Notes under the pieces: generated by a model
Told to the model about the DNA's origin: nothing
What the model saw: the letters and a program-made list of their open reading frames with translations, nothing else
The model's database searches: none
Position numbers and translations under genes: made by a program
Source: Engraulis encrasicolus
Lineage: Eukaryota > Chordata > Actinopteri > Clupeiformes > Engraulidae
Reading direction: 5' to 3'
NCBI RefSeq assembly: GCF_034702125.1
Contig: NC_085872.1
Coordinates: 28,365,634 to 28,429,633, forward strand
Length of the DNA: 64,000 bases
Shown: positions 1-26,500 of the stretch, in pieces
How the letters are laid out: every line of letters starts with the position of its first letter
Position numbering within the stretch: position 1 is the first letter of the stretch

Positions 1-167
1 GAATAATTTCTTGGGAAAGCATTGGTGAGATTCATCTTTTCAGATTACAATCTACTGAACTGCCTGTGTCTGAGTGCATCGTAACATCGACCCTCAATAG
101 ATACAATACATTGAGTCATGAATTGACCTTATACCCTGATATAGACATCAGTCAGTCGGCCCCTTAC

Positions 168-11023
<10,856 letters not shown>

Positions 11024-11360
11024 ATTGCTTTCCACAGCATCAAATCCAAAATCAGAGAGATGGCAAGAACTGACCAAAGCCTTAGCATGAGAACGATAAT
11101 ACAATCAGCTGTATCGACTAAAATATGACCCCTGGGGAATACAGTATGAGGGAATGAAATGGAAAAATTTGTTTCCACTCTATGAATCTTTTTTTGTTCC
11201 TTCACATAGCTGAATAGGCTCTGTATGCACCCAGACGGAATTGGTGAAAGCCAGACAGGAGCCAGACAGGAGCCAGACAGGGCCAGTGGCCCGCTGTAGA
11301 AGACCTGAAATAATGCCACAAATCTCCAGACTAAGCACAGGTCACCACCATCCACCAACA

Positions 11361-11857
<497 letters not shown>

Positions 11858-12444
11858 CAACATTCTTCGATTGTGGATCTGCCTTTGAATAAAGGTCAGA
11901 AGATAATTGAGTGACTAAAGAAGGTTTTAGAAAAAAATGCTGTTGCTCAAGTATGGCGTGACAAAGTGAATTTTAATCAGCTTGTCTGCCTACGATTCAA
12001 GATCACAACTCGCAATACCAATTCATACGCTAGTTATTAAATTCAAATCTGATGTGACGTGATGTCATGTGATACGGAGCAAATATCACAGAGCAACGGA
12101 GGAAAAGAGCAAATATCAGCGAGGGGACAATATAAAAGCCATAGCAACATCTGCACAGGTCTCATTGGGTCTGCTGCATAATGATAACTTGACTAGAATG
12201 ATAAAGCCAGTGGCCGCCTGGTGTCCATGACAACCACAAGCGTGTTCCGACAGCATCTCTGAGAGAGTGGAGGGAGCCCATAGCCAATCAATGGCTATTG
12301 TTTCACAGCCAGTGATTACAGTGTGGCGTAATCCAAGAGATTAGAGCGGCAACACAGGGATACAGTATGGCAGTGGTAAGGACTGGTTGCTGCACTGCCA
12401 CACATTACCACACATGTGCGGTACACAAACATAGAACACTGACA

Positions 12445-12675
<231 letters not shown>

Positions 12676-13529
12676 ACCACAATCATGTGGTCACATAAAA
12701 GACGGAGACACATGATCTACACACATACTTTCCTCCGAGGGCACGACATTACTGAACCTAGCACATCTGTATAGAATCAATCATAAGCACAGACCAACGA
12801 TACAGCACTAAGTACTTATAGAGGTCAATGGCACAGACAGATACAGTACAAATCTGGACTCACAAATACACAGTGTGCTAAAGCCAGCAGACGTGGCGGG
12901 CCTCTACCTTCTCACAAACACCCTGTGACCACAGCAAAAAGTCAAAGCAGGGTTTACAAGCACAAATCTGGAGAGGAATGCTATTGTGTTGGCGTCGTTC
13001 CTACCACCACAAGTAACGCACAGCACAAGCTGACTTGACCCCACAGCCCCACCCCCTACATTCAGCCAACCTCCCCCCCACACACACACACACTATAACC
13101 GGACTACAAAATACCTCACTGCCAAAACTAGAGCCGATCACCATCACAACCGTTTTCACAAACACAAATCACACACACAAACACGAAAAACCCCTCATCA
13201 AGCTACTATGGTGGAAAGAAAACGACAAATCAACACTGATGACACACAACGATCTGCCTCTGGTCCTGCTAAGGAAGTAGCTTGTTCCCCTTGGGCCAGT
13301 CCCAGAGGAGCAGGGCAGAGGACAGTGCTGCACTCTGGGGACAGGTGAGTTGGATGTCACGGTCACCAATGAAAGTCGAAGAGACACATTATAAAACAAG
13401 GGAGCAATAACATGAATAGATCAAGTCAGTGCCAACTTGGCCTATTATACAAGGTCGGACACACACACACACACACACACACGCACGTACACGCACACAC
13501 GCACACAAGCACACACACACACAGAGAGG

Positions 13530-13565
<36 letters not shown>

Positions 13566-16500
13566 CGGATGGTTGCTATTAATTAATGGCTAAAAAAAGG
13601 TTCAGAGGTTTCCTGAGGTGAAAGTGTAATAATAATTCCCACCTCACCTCACCTCACCACATTAGGACCTAGTAGAGCGCTTCCTTCCGTACAGCACTTA
13701 TTGACAGCATGTCCAAACAGTAGGCTTGACTAAATGACCATTAAACATGTCCCCTTGCTCCAATCATTATATTACATTGCATTACATTACACTGCATTTG
13801 GCAGACGCTTTATAACCAAAGCCAAGCATTGGCCGTGTGTTGACCCCAATGAAACACTCACCACAGTCTTGGTATTGTTGACATCTTGTGGGTCAGTCAT
13901 CCTACCCTTGAGAGGGTGTCGTCTCTGCTTGAAGGAGGTGTTTTCTGTGGAGTGGAGAGCAGTCTCTACTAGCCCTTCTCTTTTTCACTCAGACTCAGCG
14001 TGGAGCGTCTGGGCAGCATAACCTAATGGGAGGATGTGAAGCACACAGACTTTTTTTTGTCATCTGTAGATGTCAGAAACCATAATCACGCAGCAGGGGG
14101 TATCTTTTCAAGGACCTAGATATGGGACGCCTACTGTACAAGAAATCAGTTACTTCTGAGGGAGTTACTTCTGAGAGGACAGTGAGAGACAGAAAAGATA
14201 GATCAGTTCCAAGGAATCGCTGTCTCTCTGAAACAATGCTCAGAAGAATACTGTGTATTGCTAATACAAAGCATATTACCTGCTCAGTTGTTAGATTAGA
14301 TTAAATAAAAAGAGATTACATGGAAAGAGAAAAGTAACATCAAAAATGTTCTTGCTACACATCTTCCGCATCTGTGTTAGTGTCTGACTGGTGCTGTTTA
14401 TTCCCCTGCTTTCTCAGAAATGCCCTTACAGTATTATCCAGCTGTCATGCTGAACGGGGGTTTGAAGGGCAAAATGAAAGTGCATATTGCGAATTCTGCA
14501 ATCTTGCATATTTGATTCTGTGAGCCATCTCTGGTTCTCTAAGTCTAAAAAAGGCTTCATTTCCGAGCAGCATCTTTGCGAAAAAGGGACGCATGAGAAT
14601 TTCTCATCTCAAGGTCACGGATGCAGCCACAATGTCACAGCCGAGCCACGCGCCATCCAAGGAGTGGAGTCCTCCCTGAATAATGATGCGCTGTGTGACT
14701 CCCCAGGCGCCGTCTGATAATGTCAAGCATGGCACAGCCTGACAAATGTGGACAGTCAGTGGTACATTACTGCGACTGCGAGTGACTCAGGTGAGTGCAT
14801 GACTCGGCAGGAAAAGCACTGGGCTGGGTGCGGTGAACTCATCATATTTCTCAGTGTGGCTATACAGACACAACAGTGTGCTCCTCTGTGCGAACAGGGA
14901 AGCGGGCAGATACGCTCCAAAGAGCAAAGAGCATTGTGCTTTTTCCTAAAATGCATTATTACTAGTCTACTATTTCTTGTCTGTTCGCACATTCAAAAAA
15001 TATGAGAATATGAAATATGATAAATTTGATAATGATGACAATTTCACAAAATATACCAATAAACACTCAAAGCAGAGTTCCTGTGCACAGCCACTGTGAA
15101 TGATGGTGGTGTGCAGTAAAAGTAATCCAAGTAAAGCAGTGATAAATCACTGCACACTTTGTTCATTTAGGTGAACAACGCGTTTCGCTGACGCTTCCAT
15201 CAGGTTCACTCTGCCAATACCAATAAATGCTTTATTATGCTGTACAGAATTTATTCGAAACCACTAAACAGAGAAGGAAGTGATGCCACCCATGAAGGAG
15301 ACTAAGGACTCTGTGCTGACTCTCTTGACGAGAGACTTGGGTCAGAAACACAAAGCCCAAAGAGGAAGGAAGTATAAACTCTGAGTGGGCATAAAAGCCG
15401 AACATTGGAGCTGCCTCTCTTATATACAAATGCAGGCATTGGTGCTGCCTCTGCACTGTGTATGTACTAATGCAGGGAAAACATTCTCGGGTACATTGCA
15501 TTTCACTTTGCTGCAGATGCAACCGCACCCCTCCTACACATGTGCATGGCAAGTGCGCCCATCCCAGGATAGAAACCCAAGTCGCAGCACTTTTTGTCAG
15601 ACTACATGATAGCATGGCCTCCAACACGTGTCCCAAGTATGTCTTATGTGTCAACCACTCACCACCTACCTACACGCAAGGGACCTGTGGTGTGGCGATA
15701 CCCCCACACACAGGACCTCAGGCCCAGCATCAGTCAGCCACCCACCTCCCAGAGACCAATCTGGATAAGTCTTGGCAGCGGACTAAATCAATGCAAATCA
15801 AGGCAGTGGTGGGGGGAAAGACAAACCAAAGCATAGAATCAGCCACCTAGTTGTTAACTCCTACGATTTCGTTGTGCTTTGAAAACTAAAACTCTGCTAT
15901 TTTCTAGTATGGTATTATTACATAGGTTGAAGTAGTGGTTTATCTCATGATGTTCTGTTTTTAAACTTTAAATAAGCACAACGAATTCCACCCACTAACA
16001 CACATCTACATGAGCTGCTGAGTCTTTGAGACAGATACATTTTACTCCGCCAAACAAAATAAACTCCAGTAGAGCTACTTAGACAATAAATTAAACAAAG
16101 GCAATAAATAACAATGCCAGTTCTGGCATGCTGCATGCGTAGAGTCTGGGCATGACCCCTTATCACTCTCCCCCACAACACCTCCACGCCAACCCCTCGC
16201 CCTACCTCACTGCTGCCCTTTTAAATGGAAAGAATGCTGCTGTGAACTAGGTGGTGGACATGGTCAGCTTGTTTGAATCGAAGCCATTGTGCCCAGGCAC
16301 CTTAATAAATGCCTCAAAGCTTATCTTACGTTTGTGTACTTTTCTCCGTACATTGCTAACACATCTGTGCACAGTAGTCCGCCATAATGCATGAAAAGTA
16401 TTTGGTGGGGACATGAGTATGTTATTCCAACAATAAGGTGGAATGATGAGGAAAAACTTTACTCTCATGTCTCTGGCTAACTTTTCAAGTTCAAACAGTG

Positions 16501-16734
16501 AAAGTAGCTCCGTGATTACTTAGTTATGTTGGAGTTCAAACAAAAGTCATCATTACTGTCACATGAGTGCCATCCGTAACTCTAGACCATGTCAGCACTT
16601 CCCCCTCGAACATGGACAAACAAAGATGGGGGGTGTGGGGGGGGGCAGTAGTGAGAGAACATGATTGTAAGAGAAAGAGGGGCAGAAAGAGTGTGAGTGT
16701 GTGTGTGTGTGTGTGATAGAAAGAGACAGATACC

Positions 16735-16736
<2 letters not shown>

Positions 16737-16828
<92 letters not shown>
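16737..16828 (+). repeat. (GA)n microsatellite
   Basis: Nearly perfect purine GA tract, preceded by a short GT tract at about 16696-16715. Confidence 0.95.
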
Positions 16829-17461
16829 TGAGAGAGAGACATTCCTGGAGCTCCATGTGTACAAACGGCACACAGGCACACGGTGCTACTAATCACATTC
16901 TTGTTAAACATCTCTCATAACGCTTAACACTTTAACGCAATAAAGATGAAAAGACAGACAGAGAGAGAGTGAGAGCTAGAGAGTGAGAGAGACAGTGAAA
17001 AGACTGCATTCATTTACCTCAATGAATATACAAAAATAAAAAAAAATGTCTCTCGAAAAATATTCTGGCAAGCGAGCAGGGCTTAGTGCTATGTATTCCT
17101 GTCAGGAGTGGAGATATCTTTGGAGTGACAGGGCAGCCAGAGAGTGGGGGTGCGCACACACAACAAAACACCACGGCAGCCTAGAGACACAGCTGAGGGG
17201 CGGCAGGGAGGGAGGAAGGGAGGGATGGTGAGTCGTGCCCGTGCCCGTGCCCGTGTGGCGGACAACTGTGCAGGCAGCGGGATGACGGTTGCCGCTCTAC
17301 CAAAAGACGGGGGAGACAGCTGCAGACAGCCTTTCCGGCCACTACGAGCAGGAGTGGGTGGGTGGGGGCCGGGGACGGAGAGAGTGAGATAGAGAAAAGG
17401 AGGGAAAGAAGGAAGAGAAAGGAGAGAACGGGAGAGAGAGAGATAAAGAGATGTCACCTAC

Positions 17462-17526
17462 CTTTCAGTGATTACTGCGAGGAGTCTAAAGCCACAGCAG
17501 TCATGGTAAGGCAACGGCAATATGTC
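17462..17526 (-). other. candidate slc4a2 5' UTR exon with short uORF
   Basis: This 65-nt segment is bounded by a good acceptor (CTGGTTTTACAG) and donor (AAAG|GTAGGT). It contains an ATG opening a ten-codon frame that stops inside the exon, so it would be non-coding leader with a uORF. It lies ~6.4 kb upstream of the first coding exon on the same strand. The evidence is splice-site pattern only; another transcript or chance is possible. Confidence 0.3.
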
Positions 17527-17773
17527 CTGTAAAACCAGGAAGATTTGGAGGAACAGTGAGAGGTAGGTAGGGAAGGTGGAGGGAAATAGAGGGGAGACAC
17601 AGACAGTAAAACAGAAAAACAGAAAGACAGAGAGGGAGAGGGAGAGAGAGAGTGCAAAAGACTGCTGTTAGAGGCTGTGTCTGTCTGAGCTCTGCTTAAA
17701 GACTCCACTTTTCTTTCAGCCACAAGCACCCCCCTCTTTCTGTTTGCCCCCCTCCCATTTCAAAACTCCCCCC

Positions 17774-17903
17774 GCTCTCTCTCTCTCTCTCTCTCTCTGT
17801 CAGTCTCTCTCGCTCCTTCTCGTACACAGACACACATACACAGACACACACTCACTCGCTCTCTTTCCCTCCTCTGCCTCACTTGCTCTGACTCTATGTG
17901 TGT

Positions 17904-17951
<48 letters not shown>
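17774..17951 (+). repeat. (CT)n tracts flanking a CA-rich island
   Basis: CT blocks at about 17774-17798 and 17909-17951. The minus-strand ORFs of alternating Arg-Glu across this region are artefacts. Confidence 0.9.
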
Positions 17952-17954
<3 letters not shown>

Positions 17955-20306
17955 CTCACAACCTTGGAGAGAGAGCAGAGTGATCACTCCCCTCCCCCTT
18001 CTATTAGGTTTCCTCCTTTAGCCCTCTGACAAACATGTGACCGCGGGGACATGACTCGACAGTACAGCCCCAGGCATTTGGACTGAGGGAGCTCACAGAC
18101 GCTCCGAGACTCAGAGAGACACTGTCATACTTGAGGGACCCCGGGAGGACCTCCGTAATGCACATGCTACAAGAAAGCTGCATCACAACAACCGTTAGTT
18201 TACCTCATCCACTGAGCTTCAGATGGTTGGGTATCAGGTTAGCTAGTGCACACAGTGACTGGTGGGAACATTTATTTTGAGGACTACTGTAAGCACAGCA
18301 TGCTGTGATAGGCAGGAAGCACTTTGTGTTGTGCTGTGCAGATGGCCATCTGTGTGGATACAGAAAGGTATGGAGAGGTACGGTATGGAACTGCTGGAAC
18401 TGCTAATGCAGTGCACCACTCAAGTCTCCCGACAGACACATCAAGTGACCAAGCAATGCCAAGAATTTGAGCGAGATATTACATGTGGATAACCAGACAA
18501 GACAGTATGTCATGTCATTGTCATGTCAGCCTTATCAGGCTGTTGTATGCCCAATTGGATCATCCAATATCACTTTACACCCATAGTGTAACTGACTCAC
18601 AGATTTGTTGGTATCTGTGTTCTCGGAGTATCTCATTACCGTGGAGCTGTTCTTATCTGTTTTGCATTGTTTGACCTATATTGCTAATGTACCATGGAAA
18701 AGGATACGGTTCATGAATCATATCAGCACTCTGTTCCTATGGAGGAAATGATGGGCTGTATCTGTCTCAGATTTGATATATTTCATATATTCCCTGAAAA
18801 CAACACTTAAAGAATGCTTCTAAGTTGCTGTGCTGCAATCCCCTCTTTGAAGTGGTTACTCAGAATGCAAAAGTCAATAGGGTCTCACTGACTCCAGGGA
18901 TAATCCCAATCACTGGTCAAGCACAATCTCCTGAAAACACATAACCTTCTCTGAACAACAAAGTTTATTTACATAACGGCTTTGTGAGCGTCAAACAAAG
19001 ATTATGACTGGCTCCTTGTATGCTAGGTGGCTCTAATAGTGAGCCGCCTTAAGAAATTCAGTGGGTCAAAAAGATCTGGCATTTAAGTGAACTTGACCTT
19101 AAATTGCCAATTTCCTTTCAACATTTCAGCAATAACAACTGCAATCAATTTAAGCCATTTTTTGTTGATGAGTCTGAGTGAGATGCATATCCAAGCCACA
19201 GTTTGGGGGGAAACTGACGAACACTGCCAAATCAATCAGCACTTTGGGATTTTATGATATAATTACAATGTTTTGAACGAACTATCAGTTTTAATCATTT
19301 GAGGTGCCTAAAACTGTAGACAGGGATTCTATTTTGATTAAAATATAGTCATCAAGTTAAGGAATGTTCTAATATCAGACAATAATCTTTTCAGACAATA
19401 ATCTTAGATGTACAACCGTTGAATTGCTGAGAGATATTTTGATGTTACAATTCTGAACGTAACACATGCAATAAAGTATCTTCATTACTTCTTTTTGTGC
19501 GTCACCTTCACTTGAAACTTGCAGAAGTAAACATGAATTAAGTTTGGGTTCTTGAGATTCCTTCTTTACACTTCTCTTTTTGTTGTCCTTATTGTAATCC
19601 ATATAACCCTAATAATGATGGAATGCTGCATTATTACAAGAAAGTATTTAATATCTGGGAGCGACAATATGTTGTGATGTGTTTTTCTAAGATGATCGAA
19701 AATGGCTTGATGTTCTGAAAGACTTGACTTCTGTCAGGAACAAATCAGAACAATTGATTTTGAAGTGATACTCAAAATAACAAAGGAAAGCACAAAAACA
19801 CACGCACAGTGAAAGAAAAGCAGCCTAAGGAGAAGAATATAAAGAAAAAAACAAAAACAGTCTAAGAAGAAGGATATAAAGAAAAAAACAAAAGCAATCT
19901 AAGCCTCGTTGGCCTATAACCAAAGAGTGGCTAAAGAGGGCCAGCATCCTCAGATCAATGTCACATCCTCAGACTACCACACTCTTCTGTCTTAACTAAG
20001 GAATGACCACCACTATACTACAAACCTGGCTGACATTGTTGCATTATGGTACACAGATTTGGAAAGTTTTTAATGTATTATGATGCCCAGATTTGGAAAG
20101 TTCTTGACACTAGTAAAACATACACATTTCATGACATGCACAACACCAAGTACTGTACATCTAGACCAACACATTACATTTTCTGAAGAGTGAAGCAAAA
20201 TTCCAACTCACAACTTTTACAACTTAAATTAAAAAGCCAGTCTAACCCTCCATCCATCCTCCATCCCTCCAGCAGGCAATCAAGGAGCCTGACCCTGCAT
20301 GCAAGT

Positions 20307-20428
<122 letters not shown>

Positions 20429-20937
20429 GACTGAGCACAGGCTCTCTCCACAGGTACTTAAATGATTCTGACCAGAATGTGTGCAGAGGCCTGGCCAAAG
20501 TCACACAAACGCTTTGGAGTATTTAAAATAAGCATTTCAGTACTTTATTTGCAAAAAAACACATTGTATTTTTTAAAATTCAAATAAAAAAACTACGATG
20601 GATTATTCAATTGCATTATTAAAAAAAGACCAAAGAGATTGAGGATTGTGGTTGGCCTTTCTTAATTAGGAATCCCATAACAGCAGACCCCTGACATTAA
20701 AATCCCCCACAATACATTGGGTATGAGTTACACAGCTCATAAAAGAAGCACTATGTGTATGTGGTAAATGTCATCAATGAGCTACTGAGTCGTAACCCCC
20801 TCTCCACCTGACTGAACAAATACCTAAGAGCACCTCACCTGCGCCTGACCCCCTCTCCATCCGCCTGAACAAACACTGAAAAGGGTAACTCACCTCTGTA
20901 AAAACATCCAACTTTGTTCTTCAGTTCTGTGAAGAGA

Positions 20938-20975
<38 letters not shown>

Positions 20976-20976
20976 G
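20938..20976 (+). repeat. (TCTG)n microsatellite
   Basis: About nine perfect tetranucleotide units. Confidence 0.95.
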
Positions 20977-21159
20977 CTGGCCGGAGCAGGTCTGACGCTT
21001 GTGTGTAGTATGGATGCTCTATCTGCTGCCAGATGTTAAGCATTAGACATCACCCAGCATCCCTGTGGAAGTCCAAGCCAAGGCAGACACAGTGTTATTC
21101 CAGGAGCTGTATCACAAGAGCAGAGCAGTGGTCTGCACAAGGCAGCGACGCATTATATA

Positions 21160-21338
<179 letters not shown>

Positions 21339-21523
21339 CTGTCTGAAGGAGTGACGTGGGGTGGGGGCCGTGATGGGTATGCAGGGGAGCCTGTGTGAGA
21401 GTGCCAGGGATTAATTGGTTAGCGTTTAAATCCTCAGGGAAGAGGTGGGTGACCAACGAGAACAGCAGAACAACACGGCACGGCAGTCACATTCCACAAG
21501 CACGCTAGCACTCTGCACACAGC

Positions 21524-21524
<1 letters not shown>

Positions 21525-21617
<93 letters not shown>
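21525..21617 (+). repeat. (GT)n microsatellite
   Basis: Perfect GT tract of about 46 units. Confidence 0.95.
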
Positions 21618-21620
<3 letters not shown>

Positions 21621-21961
21621 ATGGATATGTATGATGGAGCATAATTATAGATGGTTTGTGGGTATTTTTATGGTACACAATAATGTAAGCCTGCATGTCA
21701 TTTATGGAGGATGTAGTGTAATTATCTGTGAAGTTATTATGACCACGTCTCTCTCTATGTGAAAATCACACGATGCCACATTATCGATGTGACTCATTTT
21801 GAACCTCCTACAGTGTACATATACACGTATATTTATCACCACATTCCTCAAAAGCGGCCTTTGACTTGATTGGTCTGGGGGGACTCTAATTTACAGACAT
21901 CTGTTACTCCTCATGAAGACCAAATACCTTGTTTATTGCATTAAATGTAAAGGCTAGCCAA

Positions 21962-22125
21962 CCCTGCCGAGGCCAACCGGTAGGGCACTCGCCTGCCATG
22001 TGACTGACCCGGGTTCGGTTCCCGGCCCGGGTCCTTTGCCAACCCCTCCCGGTCTCTCTCCCAATTCGCTTCCTGTCCACCTCTCACACTATCCTATCAA
22101 ATAAAGTCGAAACAGAAAAAAACAA
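21962..22125 (+). mobile_element. tRNA-derived SINE
   Basis: tRNA-like head (GGTAGGGCACTCGCC; B box GGTTCGGTTCC), then ATTCGCTTCCTGTCCACC and TCAAATAAAGTCGAAAC followed by an A-rich tail. Confidence 0.8.
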
Positions 22126-22504
22126 AAACAAAAATCTTTAAAATGTAAAGGCCAGCCACTGCCGTTTTAATTGGTGAAGTCAGCATCATCAGCAAACGCT
22201 GACCAGAGAAATCTTCCTGCTATTGTGTGGAGTCAGACACATGCTGCCTGCCGAGGCCTGTGGCATGGGGCAGGGGGATGCAGTCCAGGCACGAGACTTT
22301 TATTTTTTTTGCGGCTCTATGTATCCTCTGCCTATTTCCTGTTATGTCTCTATCTCCTTGTTTCATACCGAGGAGTACAACATGCAGCGGTCAGGACAAC
22401 TGTACAGCTTGACACCACAAGCTATTTTAGTTTCATTCAGTCGAGGTTAAAAAAAAAAGAAGAAGCAAGGAACAGGCGTTCCACCACTACACATAAACCT
22501 CACG

Positions 22505-22700
22505 CCCTTAAGCCCCCCACATTTGGGCTTGCATGCCCACCCACGGGGACCCCGGTTCGAGTCCGGCCGGGGTCATTTCCCGATCCTCCCCGATCTCTCT
22601 GTCCCATTCGCTTCCTGTCACCAACTTCGACTGTCCTGTCAAATAAAGGCATAAAAAGCCCCTAAAAATATATATTTTTTAAAATAAATAATAAATAAAT
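22505..22700 (+). mobile_element. tRNA-derived SINE, second family member
   Basis: B box GGTTCGAGTCC, body with ATTCGCTTCCTGTCACC and ACTGTCCTGTCAAATAAAGG, then an A/T-rich tail. It is closest to the minus-strand copy at 30545-30735. Confidence 0.8.
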
Positions 22701-23388
22701 AAAATAAACCTCACGCCCTTATAACCATAAGTCATTCTGTTTCCCTGGAGAAACCCATTAGTTCCTGTTCATAGTCTCAGTGTGACTACGCGACAGGTGT
22801 GACGTGAGAACTGATGGTGTGTGCCAGCCCCAGCAATGTTTTTCACTCATGTCCATGTAAAAGTGGCAGAGTGGAATCAAGTGGAATCAAGTTTACTCCG
22901 TTCACATCTGCAGACACTTTTTTTCTCCCTTACGTTAAATTGCTCTACAAGCAAAACATGACGTTGACATGATGCACCTTAATATCAGAAAGCCACACAA
23001 AGCCCATTTCCACTTATCCCACCCCTCCTTAGGCCAATAAATTTGGGATAAATTGTTGCTTAGCTCCAAGACGTGAGATCTCACCTCGTTGACCTTGGCA
23101 CGGTGAGAAAATCATTTAGCGCTGCTTACGACCACACAGAAGCTGTGTAGGCTGTTATGGGAACAGGTGATTTTGGAGCGTCAACGTACAGGGGTAATAA
23201 CAGTGGAGAAAATTATCCCACACCAACAGGCATACACATGCACACCGTACACATAGCAATACTCATTGAGTACTCATTGTTTTGGCAGACCTAAGTGCTT
23301 TTTGGTAGCATGAGAAAGCAGGTGTACGTACTCGGCTAATCCCCCTGGGACACCAGGATGTGTGTATGGATACTTTCTCCTCAGTAGG

Positions 23389-23541
23389 CAGGGGTGCCGA
23401 CAGGGGGGTACAAAGGGGACAGTTGTACCGGGCCCAGGGAGAGAGGGGGCCCATAATTGGTTGATCATTACATTGTATTGGGTTGGGGGGGCCCTTTTGG
23501 AGTACTTTGTCCTGGGCCTGGCCAAAGCTGTCAGCGACCTG
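23389..23541. mobile_element. small hAT-type MITE, 153 bp
   Basis: Ends CAGGGGTGCCGACAGG and AGCTGTCAGCGACCTG are imperfect inverted repeats. The 8-bp TSD TCAGTAGG is intact (23381-23388 and 23542-23549). Confidence 0.85.
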
Positions 23542-26500
23542 TCAGTAGGTGTGCTACTTGTCTCACAAATGCCACCAATGTAACCTAGAGGGTTTTTCTG
23601 AAGTCCCCTAAAATTGGACATTTCCACATCATCAGCAATTGCCTTAAATTTTGTTTTGCCCTCCTGTGCAAAAATACACTCACTTCCTGCAGCAGTTGTG
23701 ATGGCTTGCCATCTGGAGAGGCCTGGCTAAAACTCATGAGCTCGGCACGCCTTAATGCCGCAAATCAGAGCTTGGGGTCAGGTGGAACAATGCCTCTCAG
23801 TCGTGGGAGGGAGTTTGGATTACAATGATCACGGTTGGCTTCTCCTGACTAAGATTTCTGAAAATAAAAGGCCCCAGCATGGAAGGCCAGAGCAGGAGCC
23901 TGGGCACTTGCGTAGCATGCCAGGCTCATATGCCAGCTTCACACGGCACAGTGATGATGGGTTTGACAGGGTGGCTCAGGACACAAACACACTCGCAGAG
24001 ATACAATGACGCACACACTCACGCATGCACACAGGCATGCGCGCGCACACAGGCCCCCACACACATTCACGAAGAACAGCTGTTTGAAGTCATTGCTACA
24101 GAACAAAATGCCCCCAATAACCCAGGTGACGTGTTGAATAAAAATGTCCAAGCAGTTTCTTCAATTTTCTCAAATATAAAGAAAAATATCATTATCCTTG
24201 TAGACAGGCTTGAAAAGACAGAAATGAACCATCACATTTGTCTGAAGTAACATTTATCATTGTTGCTGTTTATTCTGCACAAAACCATGAAGAGAGAATT
24301 GTTTGATCTGATCAGCTTCCACTGAAAAATCAGTGAACCAACCTTAATGGAAGCGGCAGGCAAAACACAAGATCCACAATCCACAGTGAGGTTAATCTAA
24401 TAACCAGAGACAAATCCATTTCCTAATTTAATATCTTGAACAAGATCCTAAGTACAAACATTGGCCGGTCATTCAGTGCTCCCACAGAAGACACTGTCGT
24501 CATGGTCTGACTTTGAACTTTCCAACCAGGCCCAGAGTGGCTTGTGGATAGGTTCTAATCTCACTATTGGTTTCTTTTTAAATATGGTTTGACAACAACC
24601 GTCTTGCACTGGTCTCTTCCAGATGTTCCACCAAATTAAAATTTCTGAAGAGGCCAGAAGTCGGATTTGAGGGTTTTGATTTGTTGAGGATTCTGAGAAA
24701 AGCACACAGCCACGAGAGTCTCACGACAAACTACTAACCCATCCCGCCGGCCCAGAAGAGGACGATAACCACTGATGCACCACAAGACCCGATTAGGGGC
24801 TTCTCCAGCTCTCGGCACCACTAAGAAACATGGCCTGTTATTGCCAAGTGAAATCTCGCAAATGCCGGCAGGGCGCCCCGTTAAAGCCACCTTGGCTTGT
24901 TTTCTCTATCAGTGTGTGCAAACCAAGCCTGGTGTTCAGTTATAGGCGATATATGGATGAGCGTTCCCTTCCCAGCACTGCCAAACAGCTGCATTGGAAA
25001 CTTGGCCCTGGGGGTTGAAACTGAAGTCACCTGAGAGATACGTCTGCGAGGGAAGCCGTCCATGGAACAGAGCAACTGGAAAGAGTTAAAGAACATAACA
25101 GCCATATTTTCATTGTACAGGAATTTAATAATGGGAAGGTACCATAGCCTTGAGTGTTTTGTCTGCAAAGCTTTAGAAGATCTGAACGCTGCATTTATTT
25201 CATTTAGGCGCGGTACAGGGTGCCTATACTGATATCCCCTGAGGGATGTATGGGGCATGTGTTGATCAAAATACATGGCAGACATTCATCCATGATTCAC
25301 TAATACTCCCTTACATGATGGCATTTCCGGCCATACTTAAAGGTATGTAAAGGATCCAAAGGATTCTGCCAATGTTTAATGGGGTCTCAATTTTTCCAAA
25401 GCGGTTAAAATGTATGTGTTTTTAAAGTATATCTAAAAAATATATATTTGGGAACATAAAAGCGTCACAATCATTACAGCAAATTATAAGGCGATGTTAT
25501 ACTGTACAGTCTGAAATCAGAATACATTCTGTATGACGGTACTGTAAAAAGTGCACTTGCTATATCCTAGATTGGTTCAAGGTGATCAACTTTACTAGAA
25601 ATTGTAATCATTTCTGAGGTTGTCTTTGACCAAAATGGAATCAGTTCCCAGAAAACACCACACTATGTCACAAACAAACAGTGCGTAAGTGCGCTGGAAG
25701 ATGTCAAACCACAGTGTGGGAGAAAATGGTGCACTAATGCCTTCCTGTGTTTTGAAAACTCATAAATCTTTCTATTTACCCTCCGCTCTTCTTAAGAACC
25801 CATAATTAGTATGTCCCTTTCCTTTGGGCCCCTGATAGCGAGGATGGAGGAGCACTCATGAATTATATCTACCACTACACAAACAGTGAATCCCACTCTG
25901 TCTCTGCCTTAGCTCAATTTGAAATTACATTTCATCTGAAACGGAATGGAAATACACATAAAACCATAAACAACACGATTCATTGATGTAGCCTACTTAC
26001 CTAGGATGACGTCATAATCGAACAACCTGCCACTCATTATTTTTTTGAAGTGCCCTAAGTGTCATAGCTTTAAACATGTAAAATGCCGTAACTTCAAGTA
26101 AATCAACATGTGGCACTGCAAAAGTCACAAAGAAACTTTGATTTCTAACTCTTGGCCTTGTGTCGTGTACCACCATGCAGCATTGCATACATGCAGACCA
26201 CACATCCAGCTGTGAGAATTCTGTAAATTAGAGCACGACACCGCAATGCCCAATAATTTCCCATCAGCAAGCATGTCATTATGATGACTTAAGGAGACAA
26301 AAGGGGACAGCTTGTCACACTTTCACACTGGCATGTCTGAGTGGTTTTGATTAATCTGTTCCATCTAGGGTTGTTTACTTCCCAGGGCAGAGAAATAAGA
26401 TGATGTACACTACAGTATATCAGTACAGTGTATGCCCAAAAAGATTTACTCTTGATCTTCTCCTCTTGTCGTTATATTCTATTTATAACTACCGGTATAT

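Noticed and set aside
22171..22665. 164-codon plus-strand ORF
   Set aside because: Its distal half is SINE sequence and the proximal half has no recognisable similarity or splice structure.
24881..25285. 134-codon minus-strand ORF
   Set aside because: No low-complexity explanation, but no family recognised, no splice context and no neighbouring coding signal; within chance length for ~10 kb of intergenic DNA.
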